Shown here: positions 33,079 through 42,513 of the stretch, piece by piece
Position numbering within the stretch: the stretch's first letter is position 1
Layout: each line of letters opens with the position of its first letter
Source: Pseudomonas sp. MM213
GTDB taxonomy: Bacteria > Pseudomonadota > Gammaproteobacteria > Pseudomonadales > Pseudomonadaceae
Direction: 5' to 3'
NCBI RefSeq assembly: GCF_020423045.1
Contig: NZ_CP081943.1
Span: forward strand, 3,472,001 to 3,536,000
DNA: 64,000 bases
Notes under the pieces: model-generated
Told to the model about the DNA's origin: nothing
Seen by the model: the letters and a program-made list of their open reading frames with translations, nothing else
Database searches by the model: none
Made by a program: the position numbers and the translations under genes

Positions 33079-35817
33079 TCAGCCCAACACTCCCAATGCC
33101 TTGGCCCTCGCCACCGCCTGCGTGCGCCGCTCAACCCCGAGCTTGCTGTTGATGTGGCTGGCGTGGGTTTTCACCGTGTGCAGGGAAATGAACAGCTGAT
33201 CGCTGATTTCCTGGTTCGAGCAGCCTTGGGCAATGAGTTTCAGAACCGACAGTTCGCGGGAACTGAGTTGCTCGCAGGCTTGTGAGGGCTCCGGAGCAAG
33301 GCGTGCAGCGATAACGGGGAGTCGCTCCGACAGGCTCTGCGATACCGTCGCTTTCGCGCAGCTCTGCAGTTGCTCGCGAAGCCAGTCAGGGCATTTGGTC
33401 AACAAGCCATCAAAAGGCTGCAGCGCGCCGCCACTGGCCGCTTCAAGGGCCTGAGCGAAGGACTGCCGGGCTTCAGGCTCGCGGTTGTGCGCAAGGAGCA
33501 GTTCGGTTTTTTGTGTCAGCGCCATCACACTGAGCAACTGCCGACCGGTTTGCTGACCATGCTCGAGTAACGCATTCAATCGCCCTTCGGCCAGCATCGG
33601 CTGCGCCTGAATGACCTCAAGCAAGGCCTGCTGCAACTCGATATGCAGTGGCAGTTGCGGATGGAATTCCGGCGGTGCCGCAGGCGTTTCGCCGTTGTAG
33701 GTCTGGCCCAGTCGTGCGAGCCAGGCTTCGGCCAGATCGGTGCGTCCCTGGGCCAGCCAGAGTTCGCATTTGACCAGGGTAATCATCGCCAGGTAGTAAA
33801 TCGGCGGGACGTCCCAGATGTGCATCAGCCGTTCGGCTTCGGCGAGCTCCGCAAAGGCCTTGGCGAACTCGCCGCTGCTGCCTTCGAGCCGGGCGATCAC
33901 GCAATGGCCGATCAGGACACTGATGTCGCGACAGGCGCGGGCCTCAGTCAAACCGGCCTGCAAACGCAGCCGCGCGGTCTGTGGTTGCAGGCGCAGGGCC
34001 AGCAGAAATCCTTCGTACAAGGTCAATCGAGCGCGCACGGCATACAGCCGCTGCGGCGACAACCCTTGCAGGCGTTGCAGCCCCTGACGGACTTCGTCCA
34101 GCGAGCGCAGGATTTCCCCTCGCGCCTGCAACACGCGCGCCCGGTCGTAATGGGCCAGCGCTTCGAACAACGGATTACCCACCCGTTGCGCCAGTTCAAG
34201 CGAGTCGCGGTTCAAGCCACGGGCACGCCACAAGTCGCCGTCGGCAATGGCCAGGTTGGAAAGGGTCGAGAGGCACATCAGGCGCTGGCCGTAGCGTTTC
34301 GATGGCAGGCTTTCCAGCGCTTCGGTGCAATACAGCAGCGTCAATTCGCGGTTGCCGCGCCCGCGGGCAATGATCCCGCTCAATGCCAGCCATTGCGCCA
34401 GCATGGATTTCTGCGCAGTGGCCGACGGGGCCGGCAGGAAGCGGCTCAGATGATTGGCCAACTCTTCGGCGGCGTCGAGCTGACAGGCCAGCCCCAAGGC
34501 CCAGCTGTAAAGCACGATCAACCGTGGCGTGCTGATCAGCAGGCTGTCGGGCAAGTCCATTTTCCAGCGCAGCAACATGCCGACATTCTGTTCCGCCAGC
34601 AATTGCTCTTCCGAAAGGTTCTGCACCAGGTTGGCCGCGACATCCAGATGCCCGGCGCGCAACGCCTGCTCCACCGCCTCATCGAGCAGGCCCTGGGCAT
34701 TGAACCAGCGACACGCGCGCAGATGCAGGCTGGCTGCCGGCACCATCGCCTGTGAGGTTGGCCGGGTGCGCAGCAGGTCGGAAAACAGATGGTGATAGCG
34801 GTACCAGTGGCCATGCTCGTCCAGCGGTACGAGGAACACTTGGTGCGCAAGCAGAAAACGCAGGATCTCGGCGCTGTCATGCGCTTCGCGAACGGCATCG
34901 CACAGCTCGCTGCAAAAACGCTCTTGAGGGGCCGTGTCATAAAGGAACGACTGCACCTCGGCGGGCAGACAATCGATGACTTCTTCGAGCAGGTAATCGC
35001 GAATCAGCCCTTCCCCACCGTGCAGGGACTGGGGTAACGCACCGTCGGAACCCGCTTCGGAGGCCGCCAGCAACCAGAAACGCAAGCCGGCAACCCAGCC
35101 TTCACTGCGCTGGATCAGGTTTTCCAGTGCTTCGCCACGCAACGAACTGCTGTGTCGATCGAGCAGGGTCAAGGCTTCGTCGTGGGTCAGGCGCAGATCC
35201 TGCTCATGCAACTCAAGCAATTGTCGCGACAACCGCAGCCGCGCCAGATGCCAGTCCGGACGTTGGCGACTGGTGACCATCACCAGCAAGCCGTCGGGAA
35301 GGTGATTGAGGAAAAACTGCAGGCAACGATCGAGCACCGGCCCCTGGGCCAGATGATAGTCATCGAGGACCAGCAGCAATGGCGCTGTCGGCAACAGGTG
35401 CACGGCCAACTCATCGAGCAAACCGTCCAGCCATTCTTCAAAAGCAAACGGCTGATGCCGCTGACGCATTTTCAGCAGCCCCAGAGACTGGCGGCCCAAC
35501 TGCGGAAAAAAGTCCTGAAGACCTTCGAGCAATCGCTCCAGAAAACGGCCTGGATCGTTGTCCCGCGGACTCAACCCCAGCCAGAGACTTTGCCAATGCG
35601 CCGGCAGCCCCTGACAGAACTCCACAGCCAATGAGCTCTTGCCAAACCCCGCCGGCGCGCTGACCAGCAGCAGCCGGCCACCGAGACCGGCACTGAGGCG
35701 CTCGCATAAACGAGGCCGCAGCACATGGCCGTCGGGCAGCGGAGGCCGATAAAAACGCCCGTCCAATGTTGCGACGGTAACGCTTGCATGGCCCGGGAGT
35801 GGGGACAGATCAGTCAT
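33079..35817 (-). CDS. MalT/LuxR-type large transcriptional regulator (STAND NTPase)
   Basis: At 912 aa it has the MalT layout: a STAND-type NTPase with P-loop SAPAGFGKSS (53-62) and LLLVLDDYHLAQGPVLD as Walker B region, a long helical TPR-like sensor section (about 350-830), and a C-terminal LuxR HTH (ELSVLKLIAQGCSNQEISDQLFISLHTVKTHASHI). Such proteins usually activate transcription on binding a small ligand. It lies downstream of the DUF1329/DUF1302 pair on the same strand, separated by a terminator, so it probably controls that module. Confidence 0.9.
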   Translation of the reverse strand: MTDLSPLPGHASVTVATLDGRFYRPPLPDGHVLRPRLCERLSAGLGGRLLLVSAPAGFGKSSLAVEFCQGLPAHWQSLWLGLSPRDNDPGRFLERLLEGLQDFFPQLGRQSLGLLKMRQRHQPFAFEEWLDGLLDELAVHLLPTAPLLLVLDDYHLAQGPVLDRCLQFFLNHLPDGLLVMVTSRQRPDWHLARLRLSRQLLELHEQDLRLTHDEALTLLDRHSSSLRGEALENLIQRSEGWVAGLRFWLLAASEAGSDGALPQSLHGGEGLIRDYLLEEVIDCLPAEVQSFLYDTAPQERFCSELCDAVREAHDSAEILRFLLAHQVFLVPLDEHGHWYRYHHLFSDLLRTRPTSQAMVPAASLHLRACRWFNAQGLLDEAVEQALRAGHLDVAANLVQNLSEEQLLAEQNVGMLLRWKMDLPDSLLISTPRLIVLYSWALGLACQLDAAEELANHLSRFLPAPSATAQKSMLAQWLALSGIIARGRGNRELTLLYCTEALESLPSKRYGQRLMCLSTLSNLAIADGDLWRARGLNRDSLELAQRVGNPLFEALAHYDRARVLQARGEILRSLDEVRQGLQRLQGLSPQRLYAVRARLTLYEGFLLALRLQPQTARLRLQAGLTEARACRDISVLIGHCVIARLEGSSGEFAKAFAELAEAERLMHIWDVPPIYYLAMITLVKCELWLAQGRTDLAEAWLARLGQTYNGETPAAPPEFHPQLPLHIELQQALLEVIQAQPMLAEGRLNALLEHGQQTGRQLLSVMALTQKTELLLAHNREPEARQSFAQALEAASGGALQPFDGLLTKCPDWLREQLQSCAKATVSQSLSERLPVIAARLAPEPSQACEQLSSRELSVLKLIAQGCSNQEISDQLFISLHTVKTHASHINSKLGVERRTQAVARAKALGVLG

Positions 35818-35930
35818 GGCCGGCTCTTGTTTGAAATGCTGTTGGCGGCGTTGCAGATGTCCGCAGACTAGCGGTAAACGAAGAGGTAATGAAGGTTATT
35901 GCTACAAATGGCTACAAAAAGTCTACGAAC

Positions 35931-35965
35931 AAAAAAAAGCCCCGAACCAGTCGGGGCTTCTTTCG
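35931..35965 (-). terminator. Rho-independent terminator after the DUF1329 gene
   Basis: AGCCCCGA pairs with TCGGGGCT around a five-base loop and is followed on the minus strand by a run of eight T. Confidence 0.85.
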
Positions 35966-35991
35966 AGGATGCGGCCTCTGTTCAGTTCAGG

Positions 35992-37356
35992 TTAACGAAC
36001 CCCGGTCTGACGCAATGCCGCCGGCGTGAAGTCGCTGGTGGTGGCAGTGAAACCGAAGTTGTATGCCGACTTCTCTTCGTTCTTCATGCCCAATGCCAGG
36101 TAACGGCCGGACTGCAGGTCGTAGAGGGCTTCCAGGGTGTACCAAGGCACTTGAACGTTGTAGTAGTTCTGGGAGTGAGCTTCCGCTACACGCCAGAGCT
36201 GGTTACGACCGTCGTAGTGATCGATCACCGCTGCTTGCCAGGTATCTTCGTCGATGTAGAAGTCACGCTTGGCGTAGATGTGACGCTGACCTTCCTTCAG
36301 GGTTGCAACCACATGCCAGACCCGGCGCAGCTCGTAACGAGCCAGGTCCTGGTTGATGTGACCGGCCTTGATGATGTCGGCGTACTTCAGCTTCGGATCG
36401 TCGAGCTTGTAGCTGTCGGAGGCGATGTACATCTCTTTCTTGCCTTCGAGCTTCCAGTCGTAACGGTCCGGTGCACCGTTGTACATGTCCAGGTTGTCGG
36501 AGGTACGCAGGCCGTCCGCCGCGGTACCCGGCCCGTCATAAGACACTTGCGGAGCACGACGCACACGACGCTGACCGGCGTTGTAGACCCACGCCGAACG
36601 TGGTTCCGCCACCTGATCGAGGGTTTCGTGCACCAGCAGCACACCACCGGCCAGACGTGCAGGCGCGGTCACTTCCTGTTTGAAGTAGAACAGGATGTTG
36701 CCCGGGTTCGCCGGATCGTAATCCTTCATCTTGTCGCGGAATACGAACTGATCCTGGAAATACACCAAGCTGTACGAGCCGTTCGGCTGCGGGGTGGCCT
36801 GGGTCACCAGACGGGTCACGCTGCCACCGCGATAACGGGTGATGTGGTTCCAGATAACCTCAACGCCGCTCTTTGGAATCGGGAACGGTACGGCTGTCTC
36901 GAAGTTTTTCAGCCCGTTGCCGCCGGACACCAGCTCCGTGGCGGTGGCGTTTCTCTTGATGGCAGCGAACACGTCATCCGGCACGGTCGCGCCGCGATGG
37001 GACGGGTAAACCGGCATCTTGAAGGTTTCCGGGTAACGCTTGAACATCGCGTACTGGCCTGGAGCAAGCTTGTCCTTGTACTGATCGACGTTCTGCGCCG
37101 TGATGGTGAACAGCGGTTTTTCACTGGCGAACGGGTCGGACAGGAAACCTTTGGCGTCGGCGGTGCCGGCGTTCTTCGCCATCGGCTTCCAGGCTGGAAT
37201 CGAACCGTCAGCGTTGCCCGCCATCTCGGCGCCCATTGGCGTCAGGCTCTTGCCCAACTTGTCCGCTTCGGCCGCAGGGACCGCTGCCATCACACTGGTC
37301 GCCAGCAGCGTTAGCCCCAGAACTCCAGCGTTGAACAGACTCTTTGTTGTTTTCAT
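35992..37356 (-). CDS. DUF1329 periplasmic protein
   Basis: At 454 aa it has a clear Sec signal (about 1-25, ending VMAA) and a mature part with the DUF1329 pattern: LGKSLTPMGAEMAGNADGSIPAW close to the N-terminus, WNHITRYRGG, RRAPQVSYDGPG and the C-terminal WRVAEAHSQNYY. The fold is thought to resemble LolB-like lipid binders. Encoded 28 bp after the DUF1302 gene, a recurrent pair in proteobacteria. Probable role in handling hydrophobic esters or alcohols in the envelope; this is inference from context (acyl-CoA ligase nearby). Confidence 0.9.
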   Translation of the reverse strand: MKTTKSLFNAGVLGLTLLATSVMAAVPAAEADKLGKSLTPMGAEMAGNADGSIPAWKPMAKNAGTADAKGFLSDPFASEKPLFTITAQNVDQYKDKLAPGQYAMFKRYPETFKMPVYPSHRGATVPDDVFAAIKRNATATELVSGGNGLKNFETAVPFPIPKSGVEVIWNHITRYRGGSVTRLVTQATPQPNGSYSLVYFQDQFVFRDKMKDYDPANPGNILFYFKQEVTAPARLAGGVLLVHETLDQVAEPRSAWVYNAGQRRVRRAPQVSYDGPGTAADGLRTSDNLDMYNGAPDRYDWKLEGKKEMYIASDSYKLDDPKLKYADIIKAGHINQDLARYELRRVWHVVATLKEGQRHIYAKRDFYIDEDTWQAAVIDHYDGRNQLWRVAEAHSQNYYNVQVPWYTLEALYDLQSGRYLALGMKNEEKSAYNFGFTATTSDFTPAALRQTGVR

Positions 37357-37384
37357 AGGTGTGTTCGTCCTGAAAATGCAGTGC

Positions 37385-39355
37385 TTAGAAGTTCACGCCG
37401 AAGCTGAGCGCAACGAAGTCGCGGTCATCCACGGTGGTGTACTTGCCGTCAAAGAAGTTGGTGTAGGCCAGGGACGCGGTGTAGGTGTTCTGGTACTCGG
37501 CATCGAGACCCAGGCTGACCGCTTTGCGACCTTCCTCGAAGTTGCCGCCAGGGCCAGGCGAGTAACCGTCTACGTCATGGGACCAGGCGATGTTCGGCTT
37601 GAAGTTCACACCGGCGATCACGTCGTTGTATTCCCAGATCGCACGAGCGCGATAGCCCCAGGAGTCTGTGGTGGTGAAGCCATCGTTTTCGCAGTAGCGG
37701 TTGACGTTGTTTTGCGGACCGCCTGCCAGGGTCGAAACGTTCAATGCCTGGCACTGACCATTTGGCAATGGACCTGGGCCGTAGCTCGGGTCACGCCCGT
37801 AACGGGCTTTCGAAGTGCTTTCCAGGCCGCCGACGTGAGTCCAGCCAACCTCGCCCACCAACGTCAGTCGCTCGGCACCCATCACCTGATCGAAGAAGTG
37901 AGTGAAGGTTGTCTGCAGTTGAGACACTTCCTTGCGACGATAGCCATGCTGATCCGCACCAGGCTGCCCTTGCAGTACGGAAACGCTAGGGTTCAGTGGC
38001 GTCAGGCCGGAAAAGAGGATGTCGGTGGTGTTGAGCTGTACCGGTGCGTTCGGACGGTAGCTGAACTCACCACTCCAGGCGGTGCCGGTAGGCAACGTGG
38101 TGGAGAAGCTCAGGCCATAAAGCCGGATATCTTCCGGGTATTCGATGAAGTAGCTGGAGTTACCCGCCACCACCAATGGCAGGGTTTGCGCCGCCAGTCC
38201 GTTCGCGCCACCCACGATGCCAGCCGCGGTTCCCAGCGGAATGCCTGTGCCAACCAGTGCGCCAGTCAGAGCGCCACCCAGTGCCTGTGCGTTATAGGCG
38301 CTCGCCGGAGCCCCCTTGCCGCTGAAAATAGGCGCACGGCTGTGGTAGTTCATCATGTAGGCACCGAATTCGGTGTCCAGCGGCTCGAACATGTACTTGA
38401 AGGACACGCCGAACTGGCCACTGTCACGCGCATCGCGATCCGGACCGCGACGAACGATCGCGCCTTCGTCCGGGTTACCCCAGTTCACGCCCCTGGCAGT
38501 CAACGTGTTGAGGACAGCGTTGCGCGAGGCGGCTGGCAAACGAGCGGCCGTCAACGAGTTGTTGAGCCCGTTACGGGTCCGCAGCACGGCCAGGTTGTTA
38601 TCGCAGCCATCGGAAATCACGTCCGGTTGCGAGAAGAACGTACCGCAGTTGTCGGTAACGGTCTGGTCCCATTCCAGTTGATAGAACGCTTCCGTGGAAA
38701 GGTTCTCGGTCAGGCTCTGGGACACGTAGAACATGTTGACCGGGATCAGGCCTTCCTTGATCTCGGCACCTGGACGGCGGAACGCGGAAACGTCGATCGG
38801 GTTGATCGAGTTGATGCCGCCGCCGATGAACGTACTCTCGCCCCAGCTGACCACTTGTTTGCCCAGACGCACGGAACCCGGCTGATCGGCAACCGAGTAG
38901 TTGTGGTAGACGAAGGCGTCGAGAATTTGCCCGCCGGAGGACTTGGCGCCTTCCTTGCGGTTGTTGTCGCTGATGTCCTTGAACGGACGGTCTTCGTCTT
39001 TGAGTTCGAAGTCATACCAGTATTTGCCCCGGACGAAGATGCCGGTGTCGCCGTATTTCAATTCAAGGTCATGGATGCCTTTGAAGATCTTCGAGAAGGT
39101 TTCCCCGCTCTTGAAGTTCAAGTGGCCGTCATCGGAGGTCTGGGACAGGCCACGACCACCGTTGTTGACGCCGATGAGGTTCTTGTTGGCACTCTCGGTA
39201 GACCAACTGGCACCAATCGACAGGGATGAGTCGAACTGACCTTCGATTTCACCAACGTTGAAACTGACGCCGAATGCGGGCCCGGCGAGCGAAGAGGCAA
39301 GACTGACAGCCAGAGGCAGTTTTGCCCGGCGCCAGAACTGGTTTACTGATGTCAT
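37385..39355 (-). CDS. DUF1302 outer-membrane protein
   Basis: At 656 aa it has a signal peptide (RRAKLPLAVSLASSLAGPAFG) and a mature sequence rich in alternating, aromatic-ended segments and ending in Phe (ALSFGVNF), as expected of an outer-membrane beta-barrel. DUF1302 signatures include GEIEGQFDSSLSIGASW and RLGKQVVSWGES. An internal low-complexity Ala/Gly stretch (near residue 380, ALGGALTGALVGTG) may be a loop. The start MTSVNQFWRR follows GGAG; 80 upstream in-frame codons look non-coding. Probable translocation or surface binding of hydrophobic compounds together with DUF1329. Confidence 0.9.
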   Translation of the reverse strand: MTSVNQFWRRAKLPLAVSLASSLAGPAFGVSFNVGEIEGQFDSSLSIGASWSTESANKNLIGVNNGGRGLSQTSDDGHLNFKSGETFSKIFKGIHDLELKYGDTGIFVRGKYWYDFELKDEDRPFKDISDNNRKEGAKSSGGQILDAFVYHNYSVADQPGSVRLGKQVVSWGESTFIGGGINSINPIDVSAFRRPGAEIKEGLIPVNMFYVSQSLTENLSTEAFYQLEWDQTVTDNCGTFFSQPDVISDGCDNNLAVLRTRNGLNNSLTAARLPAASRNAVLNTLTARGVNWGNPDEGAIVRRGPDRDARDSGQFGVSFKYMFEPLDTEFGAYMMNYHSRAPIFSGKGAPASAYNAQALGGALTGALVGTGIPLGTAAGIVGGANGLAAQTLPLVVAGNSSYFIEYPEDIRLYGLSFSTTLPTGTAWSGEFSYRPNAPVQLNTTDILFSGLTPLNPSVSVLQGQPGADQHGYRRKEVSQLQTTFTHFFDQVMGAERLTLVGEVGWTHVGGLESTSKARYGRDPSYGPGPLPNGQCQALNVSTLAGGPQNNVNRYCENDGFTTTDSWGYRARAIWEYNDVIAGVNFKPNIAWSHDVDGYSPGPGGNFEEGRKAVSLGLDAEYQNTYTASLAYTNFFDGKYTTVDDRDFVALSFGVNF

Positions 39356-39503
39356 CGACGCTACTCCATGTGCATTATTGTTATGGCATTGAGTACTTTT
39401 AAAAACGCTGTGGTTGACCGGAAGCCAAGGCATTCCGAATTCACTCCAAAGTTGCATCGCCCCGTTTTGTGCGTGTGCCCCGTTCTTAAAAATCCTTGAG
39501 CGG

Positions 39504-39528
39504 ACTATAGCCAGCAGGTAGTACTGCT
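39504..39528 (-). promoter_or_regulatory. Candidate promoter/operator of the DUF1302-DUF1329 operon
   Basis: Minus-strand TATAGT (plus 39504-39509) lies about 150 bp upstream of the DUF1302 start. Just upstream of it is an inverted repeat, AGCAG and CTGCT around six bases (plus 39513-39528), where a -35 box would sit. No good -35 is visible, as expected for an activator-dependent promoter. The rest of the 39356-39692 gap shows no gene. Confidence 0.35.
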
Positions 39529-39692
39529 TGATCCCTCTAAAGTGTGATTTGCAGCTGCCGGCCACTCTGGAACAGTCCTTTCGCCAAGCCGACACCTGTC
39601 GGCACGGGAATGATGGCTGAAAATTCTGATTTCACAAGCCAAGCGCTTGCTTGGTGGGGCTGGCGTGCCATTTCGGGCACGCCGGAAGACGC

Positions 39693-41375
39693 TTAAAGCG
39701 TCGAGAGGAAGGTGCTGTTGTTGGCTTGCCATTCAGTGATGTCGAGGCGAATTCGCTTCTTGTCGAGTTTGCCGACACTGGTCTTGGGAATTTCAGTAAC
39801 AAGGGCGATCTGGCTCGGGATGGCCCACTTGCTCAGGTGCCCCAGTTCCACAAATGGCTTGAGGTGTTCCTTGAGTTCCCTGGCCCCGATTACATGGCCC
39901 TCGCGGATCACCAGCAAGGCAAACGGGCGTTCGCCCCACTGCGGATCGGCAATGCCCACCACTGCTACTTCGCGTACCGCTGCATGGCGACTGATCAGGT
40001 CTTCCAGGTCCAGGGAGGAAATCCATTCGCCGCCGGTCTTGATCACGTCCTTGATCCGGTCGCGAATGTCGATCACGCCCATGCTGTCCAGCGTCGCCAC
40101 GTCCCCGGTGTGCAGCCAGCCACCGGCCCAGAGCTCCGCGCCCTTCTGCGGCTCATTGAAATAGCCTTCGGTGAGCCACGGCGCACGCAGCACCAGTTCA
40201 CCCTGGGTCTCGCCATCGGCGGGCAGGAAGTTACCGTCGGTGTCGACAATGGCCGCTTCCACCAAAGGCCCCGGCACGCCGGCCTTGATCCGGTACGTGG
40301 TGCGTTCGTCTTCGGTGCCCGCCATCAGCTCATCATTGAGGTGCGCACAGGAAACCAGCGGGCCGGTTTCCGACATGCCGTACGCAGCGGTCAGCTGAAT
40401 GCCTTTGGCTTTGGCGGCTTCGTACAACGCACGATTCAATGCACTGCCGCCGATGACGATTTTCCAGCCGCCGAAGTCGGTGCCTTGCGCCGCCTTGGCG
40501 TTGAGAACCATCTGCAGGATGGTCGGTACGCAATGCGAGAAGGTGACCTTTTCCTTGCGCCACAGCTCCACCAGGTATTCGGGATCGTAGCGCCCCGGAT
40601 AAACCTGCTTGAGCCCGAGCATGGTCGCCACATACGGCAAGCCCCAGGCGTGCACATGGAACATCGGGGTGATCGGCATGTACACGTCGTTGGTGCCCAA
40701 CAGTCGCACGCTGTCGATGGCGCCCATGATGGTCGACACGCCCATGGTGTGCAGCACCAGCTGCCGATGGGTGAAGTACACGCCTTTGGGATTGCCGGTG
40801 GTGCCGGTGGTATAGAAGGTGGTCGCGACCGAATTTTCGTCGAAATCCTGGAAGTCGTACTGCGTGCTTGCGGCCGCCAGCAACTGCTCGTATTCACCGA
40901 CGAGGTTCGGCAGGTCGGCGGTTTTTTCCGGCAAGTCGGTCAGCAGCAGGGTTTTCTCGACGGTGGTCAGGTGCCCGGCAATCGCGTTGTACAGCCCGAC
41001 GAATTCGCTGTTGACCAGCACGAAGCGGTCCTCGGCGTGATTCATGGTGTAGAGGATCTGTTCCGGCGACAGGCGCACGTTGATGGTGTGGATCACCGCG
41101 CCGATCATCGGAATGGCAAACATGCATTCCAGATAACGATGGCTGTCCCAGTCCATCACCGCCACGGTATCGCCGGCCTTGACGCCGGCCGCCGTCAGCA
41201 CGTTGGCCAGGCGTGCGACCCGTTCGATCAGGGTCGGATAGCTGTAGCGCAATTGATCGCGGTAAATGATCTCGCGGGTTTTCTCATAGCGCGCGCCGGA
41301 CATCAGCAGCCGTTTGATCAGCAGCGGATACTGGTAAGCGCCTTCGGCTGGGGGGATAACGCGAGTCTGCAACAT
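39693..41375 (-). CDS. Medium/long-chain acyl-CoA ligase (AMP-binding)
   Basis: Activates a carboxylic acid to its CoA thioester through an acyl-AMP. At 560 aa it has the A3 motif YTTGTTGNPKGVYF (about 187-200), the A5 region AAYGMSETGPL, and the A7-A8 region GWLHTGDVATLDSMGVIDIRDRIKD, ending in the catalytic Lys motif TSVGKLDKKRIR. Chain length cannot be read from sequence; the LuxR/DUF1302/DUF1329 neighbours suggest a fatty or ester-derived acid. Start MLQTRVIPP follows AAAAGGGA; a Met 22 codons upstream was rejected. Confidence 0.92.
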   Translation of the reverse strand: MLQTRVIPPAEGAYQYPLLIKRLLMSGARYEKTREIIYRDQLRYSYPTLIERVARLANVLTAAGVKAGDTVAVMDWDSHRYLECMFAIPMIGAVIHTINVRLSPEQILYTMNHAEDRFVLVNSEFVGLYNAIAGHLTTVEKTLLLTDLPEKTADLPNLVGEYEQLLAAASTQYDFQDFDENSVATTFYTTGTTGNPKGVYFTHRQLVLHTMGVSTIMGAIDSVRLLGTNDVYMPITPMFHVHAWGLPYVATMLGLKQVYPGRYDPEYLVELWRKEKVTFSHCVPTILQMVLNAKAAQGTDFGGWKIVIGGSALNRALYEAAKAKGIQLTAAYGMSETGPLVSCAHLNDELMAGTEDERTTYRIKAGVPGPLVEAAIVDTDGNFLPADGETQGELVLRAPWLTEGYFNEPQKGAELWAGGWLHTGDVATLDSMGVIDIRDRIKDVIKTGGEWISSLDLEDLISRHAAVREVAVVGIADPQWGERPFALLVIREGHVIGARELKEHLKPFVELGHLSKWAIPSQIALVTEIPKTSVGKLDKKRIRLDITEWQANNSTFLSTL

Positions 41376-41518
41376 AAGAATCCCTTTTCTGACTGCACGG
41401 TCGTGGCTGAAAGTAAGCACTCTAGTGCCCTTCCATGACAACCAAATCAGCCGAAGGAATGATTTGCAACATTCAGCAAATGCTAGCGTTGCGCCAGCAT
41501 TTAACTACTGTCCAGACC

Positions 41519-41619
41519 TGTAGGAGCCGGCTTGCTGGCGATGGTCTTGCAGGCGCCGCATCCTTTCCAGAATAGATGCGTCATCGTTAAAGACCATCGC
41601 CAGCAAGCCGGCTCCTACA
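41519..41619. repeat. REP-like palindrome
   Basis: TGTAGGAGCCGGCTTGCTGGCGATGGTC and its exact complement near the other end form long perfect arms around a central spacer, between the acyl-CoA ligase promoter side and the LysE stop. Confidence 0.9.
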
Positions 41620-41637
41620 AAGGGTGGTGTTCGTCGA

Positions 41638-42267
41638 TCAGTGCATTTCGGTAAACGCGAGTTTCACGCCGATGGCGATCAGCACGGCGCCCATGGTCCG
41701 GTCGAACCAGTGGCCCATGCGGGCAAAACCGGCGCGTACACGCTGCTGGCTGAACAGCATCGCCACCAGGCAGAACCAGAAAGCCGTCGCCGCCGCCAGG
41801 TAAACCCCGTAACCGGCCTGCACCGCCAATGGCGTATGCGGATTGATCACCACAGTGAACAACGACAGGAAGAACAGCGTGGCTTTCGGGTTCAGACCGT
41901 TGGTCACGAAACCCGAGGTGAAGGCGCCGCGAGCGGTGCGCTCACCCGCTTCCTTGTGCAGATCGTCAGTCACCGGTTTGGCCGGTTGCGCGCGCAGGGC
42001 CTTGAAACCGATGTACAGCAGATACGCGGCGGCCGCCCATTTCAAGGCGTTGAACAGCACGATCGACTGGGACACGATCAGGCCGATACCGAGCAGCGAA
42101 TAACCGACGTGCAGGAAAATCGCCGTACCGACACCCATCGCCGTCCAGGTGCCGGCGCGACGACCGTGGGTCACGCTCTCACGCACCACCACGGCGAAAT
42201 CCGGGCCGGGGCTGGCGACGGCCAGCAGGTGAATCAGGGCAACGGTCAAGAACTCTGTCCAATACAT
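41638..42267 (-). CDS. LysE/RhtB family exporter
   Basis: An inner-membrane amino-acid (or small metabolite) exporter of 209 aa with about six hydrophobic segments. The family motif near the N-terminus, ASPGPDFAVVVRESVTHGRRAG (residues 18-39), and GFVTNGLNPKATLFFLSLF in the middle are characteristic. Substrate unknown; homologues export threonine, homoserine or other amino acids. Divergent from the hydroxyacid dehydrogenase gene across a REP element. Confidence 0.92.
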   Translation of the reverse strand: MYWTEFLTVALIHLLAVASPGPDFAVVVRESVTHGRRAGTWTAMGVGTAIFLHVGYSLLGIGLIVSQSIVLFNALKWAAAAYLLYIGFKALRAQPAKPVTDDLHKEAGERTARGAFTSGFVTNGLNPKATLFFLSLFTVVINPHTPLAVQAGYGVYLAAATAFWFCLVAMLFSQQRVRAGFARMGHWFDRTMGAVLIAIGVKLAFTEMH

Positions 42268-42320
42268 GCGGGCTCCTCAAAAGGCAGATCGATAAAAGTA
42301 CGCTCAAGGCGTCCGCAATC

Positions 42321-42418
42321 CCTGTGGGAGCGAGCCCTGCTCGCGATGAGGGAGTGTCAGTCGCAAAACTCTTGTCTGACACACCATTTTCGCCGGCAAG
42401 CCGGTCTCGCTCCCAAAG
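42321..42418. repeat. REP-like palindrome, GTGGGAGC type
   Basis: CCTGTGGGAGCGAGCCCTGCTCGCGA at one end and GGTCTCGCTCCCAAAGG at the other. The arms are less perfect than in most other copies here, and the two halves look like different subtypes. Confidence 0.7.
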
Positions 42419-42513
42419 GGGTCAGCGTGCTATCCGATGATGCGTAACGATTTGTTTCATCTGGTAGGCTCGGCAGATTACGCCTTCAGTTCAATGCACA
42501 AAAGGTACAGTTG

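Noticed and set aside
37100..39229. 709-codon open frame on the plus strand opposite the DUF1302 gene
   Set aside because: It is a shadow caused by high GC and third-position bias; no domain, and the minus-strand gene has a signal peptide and family motifs.
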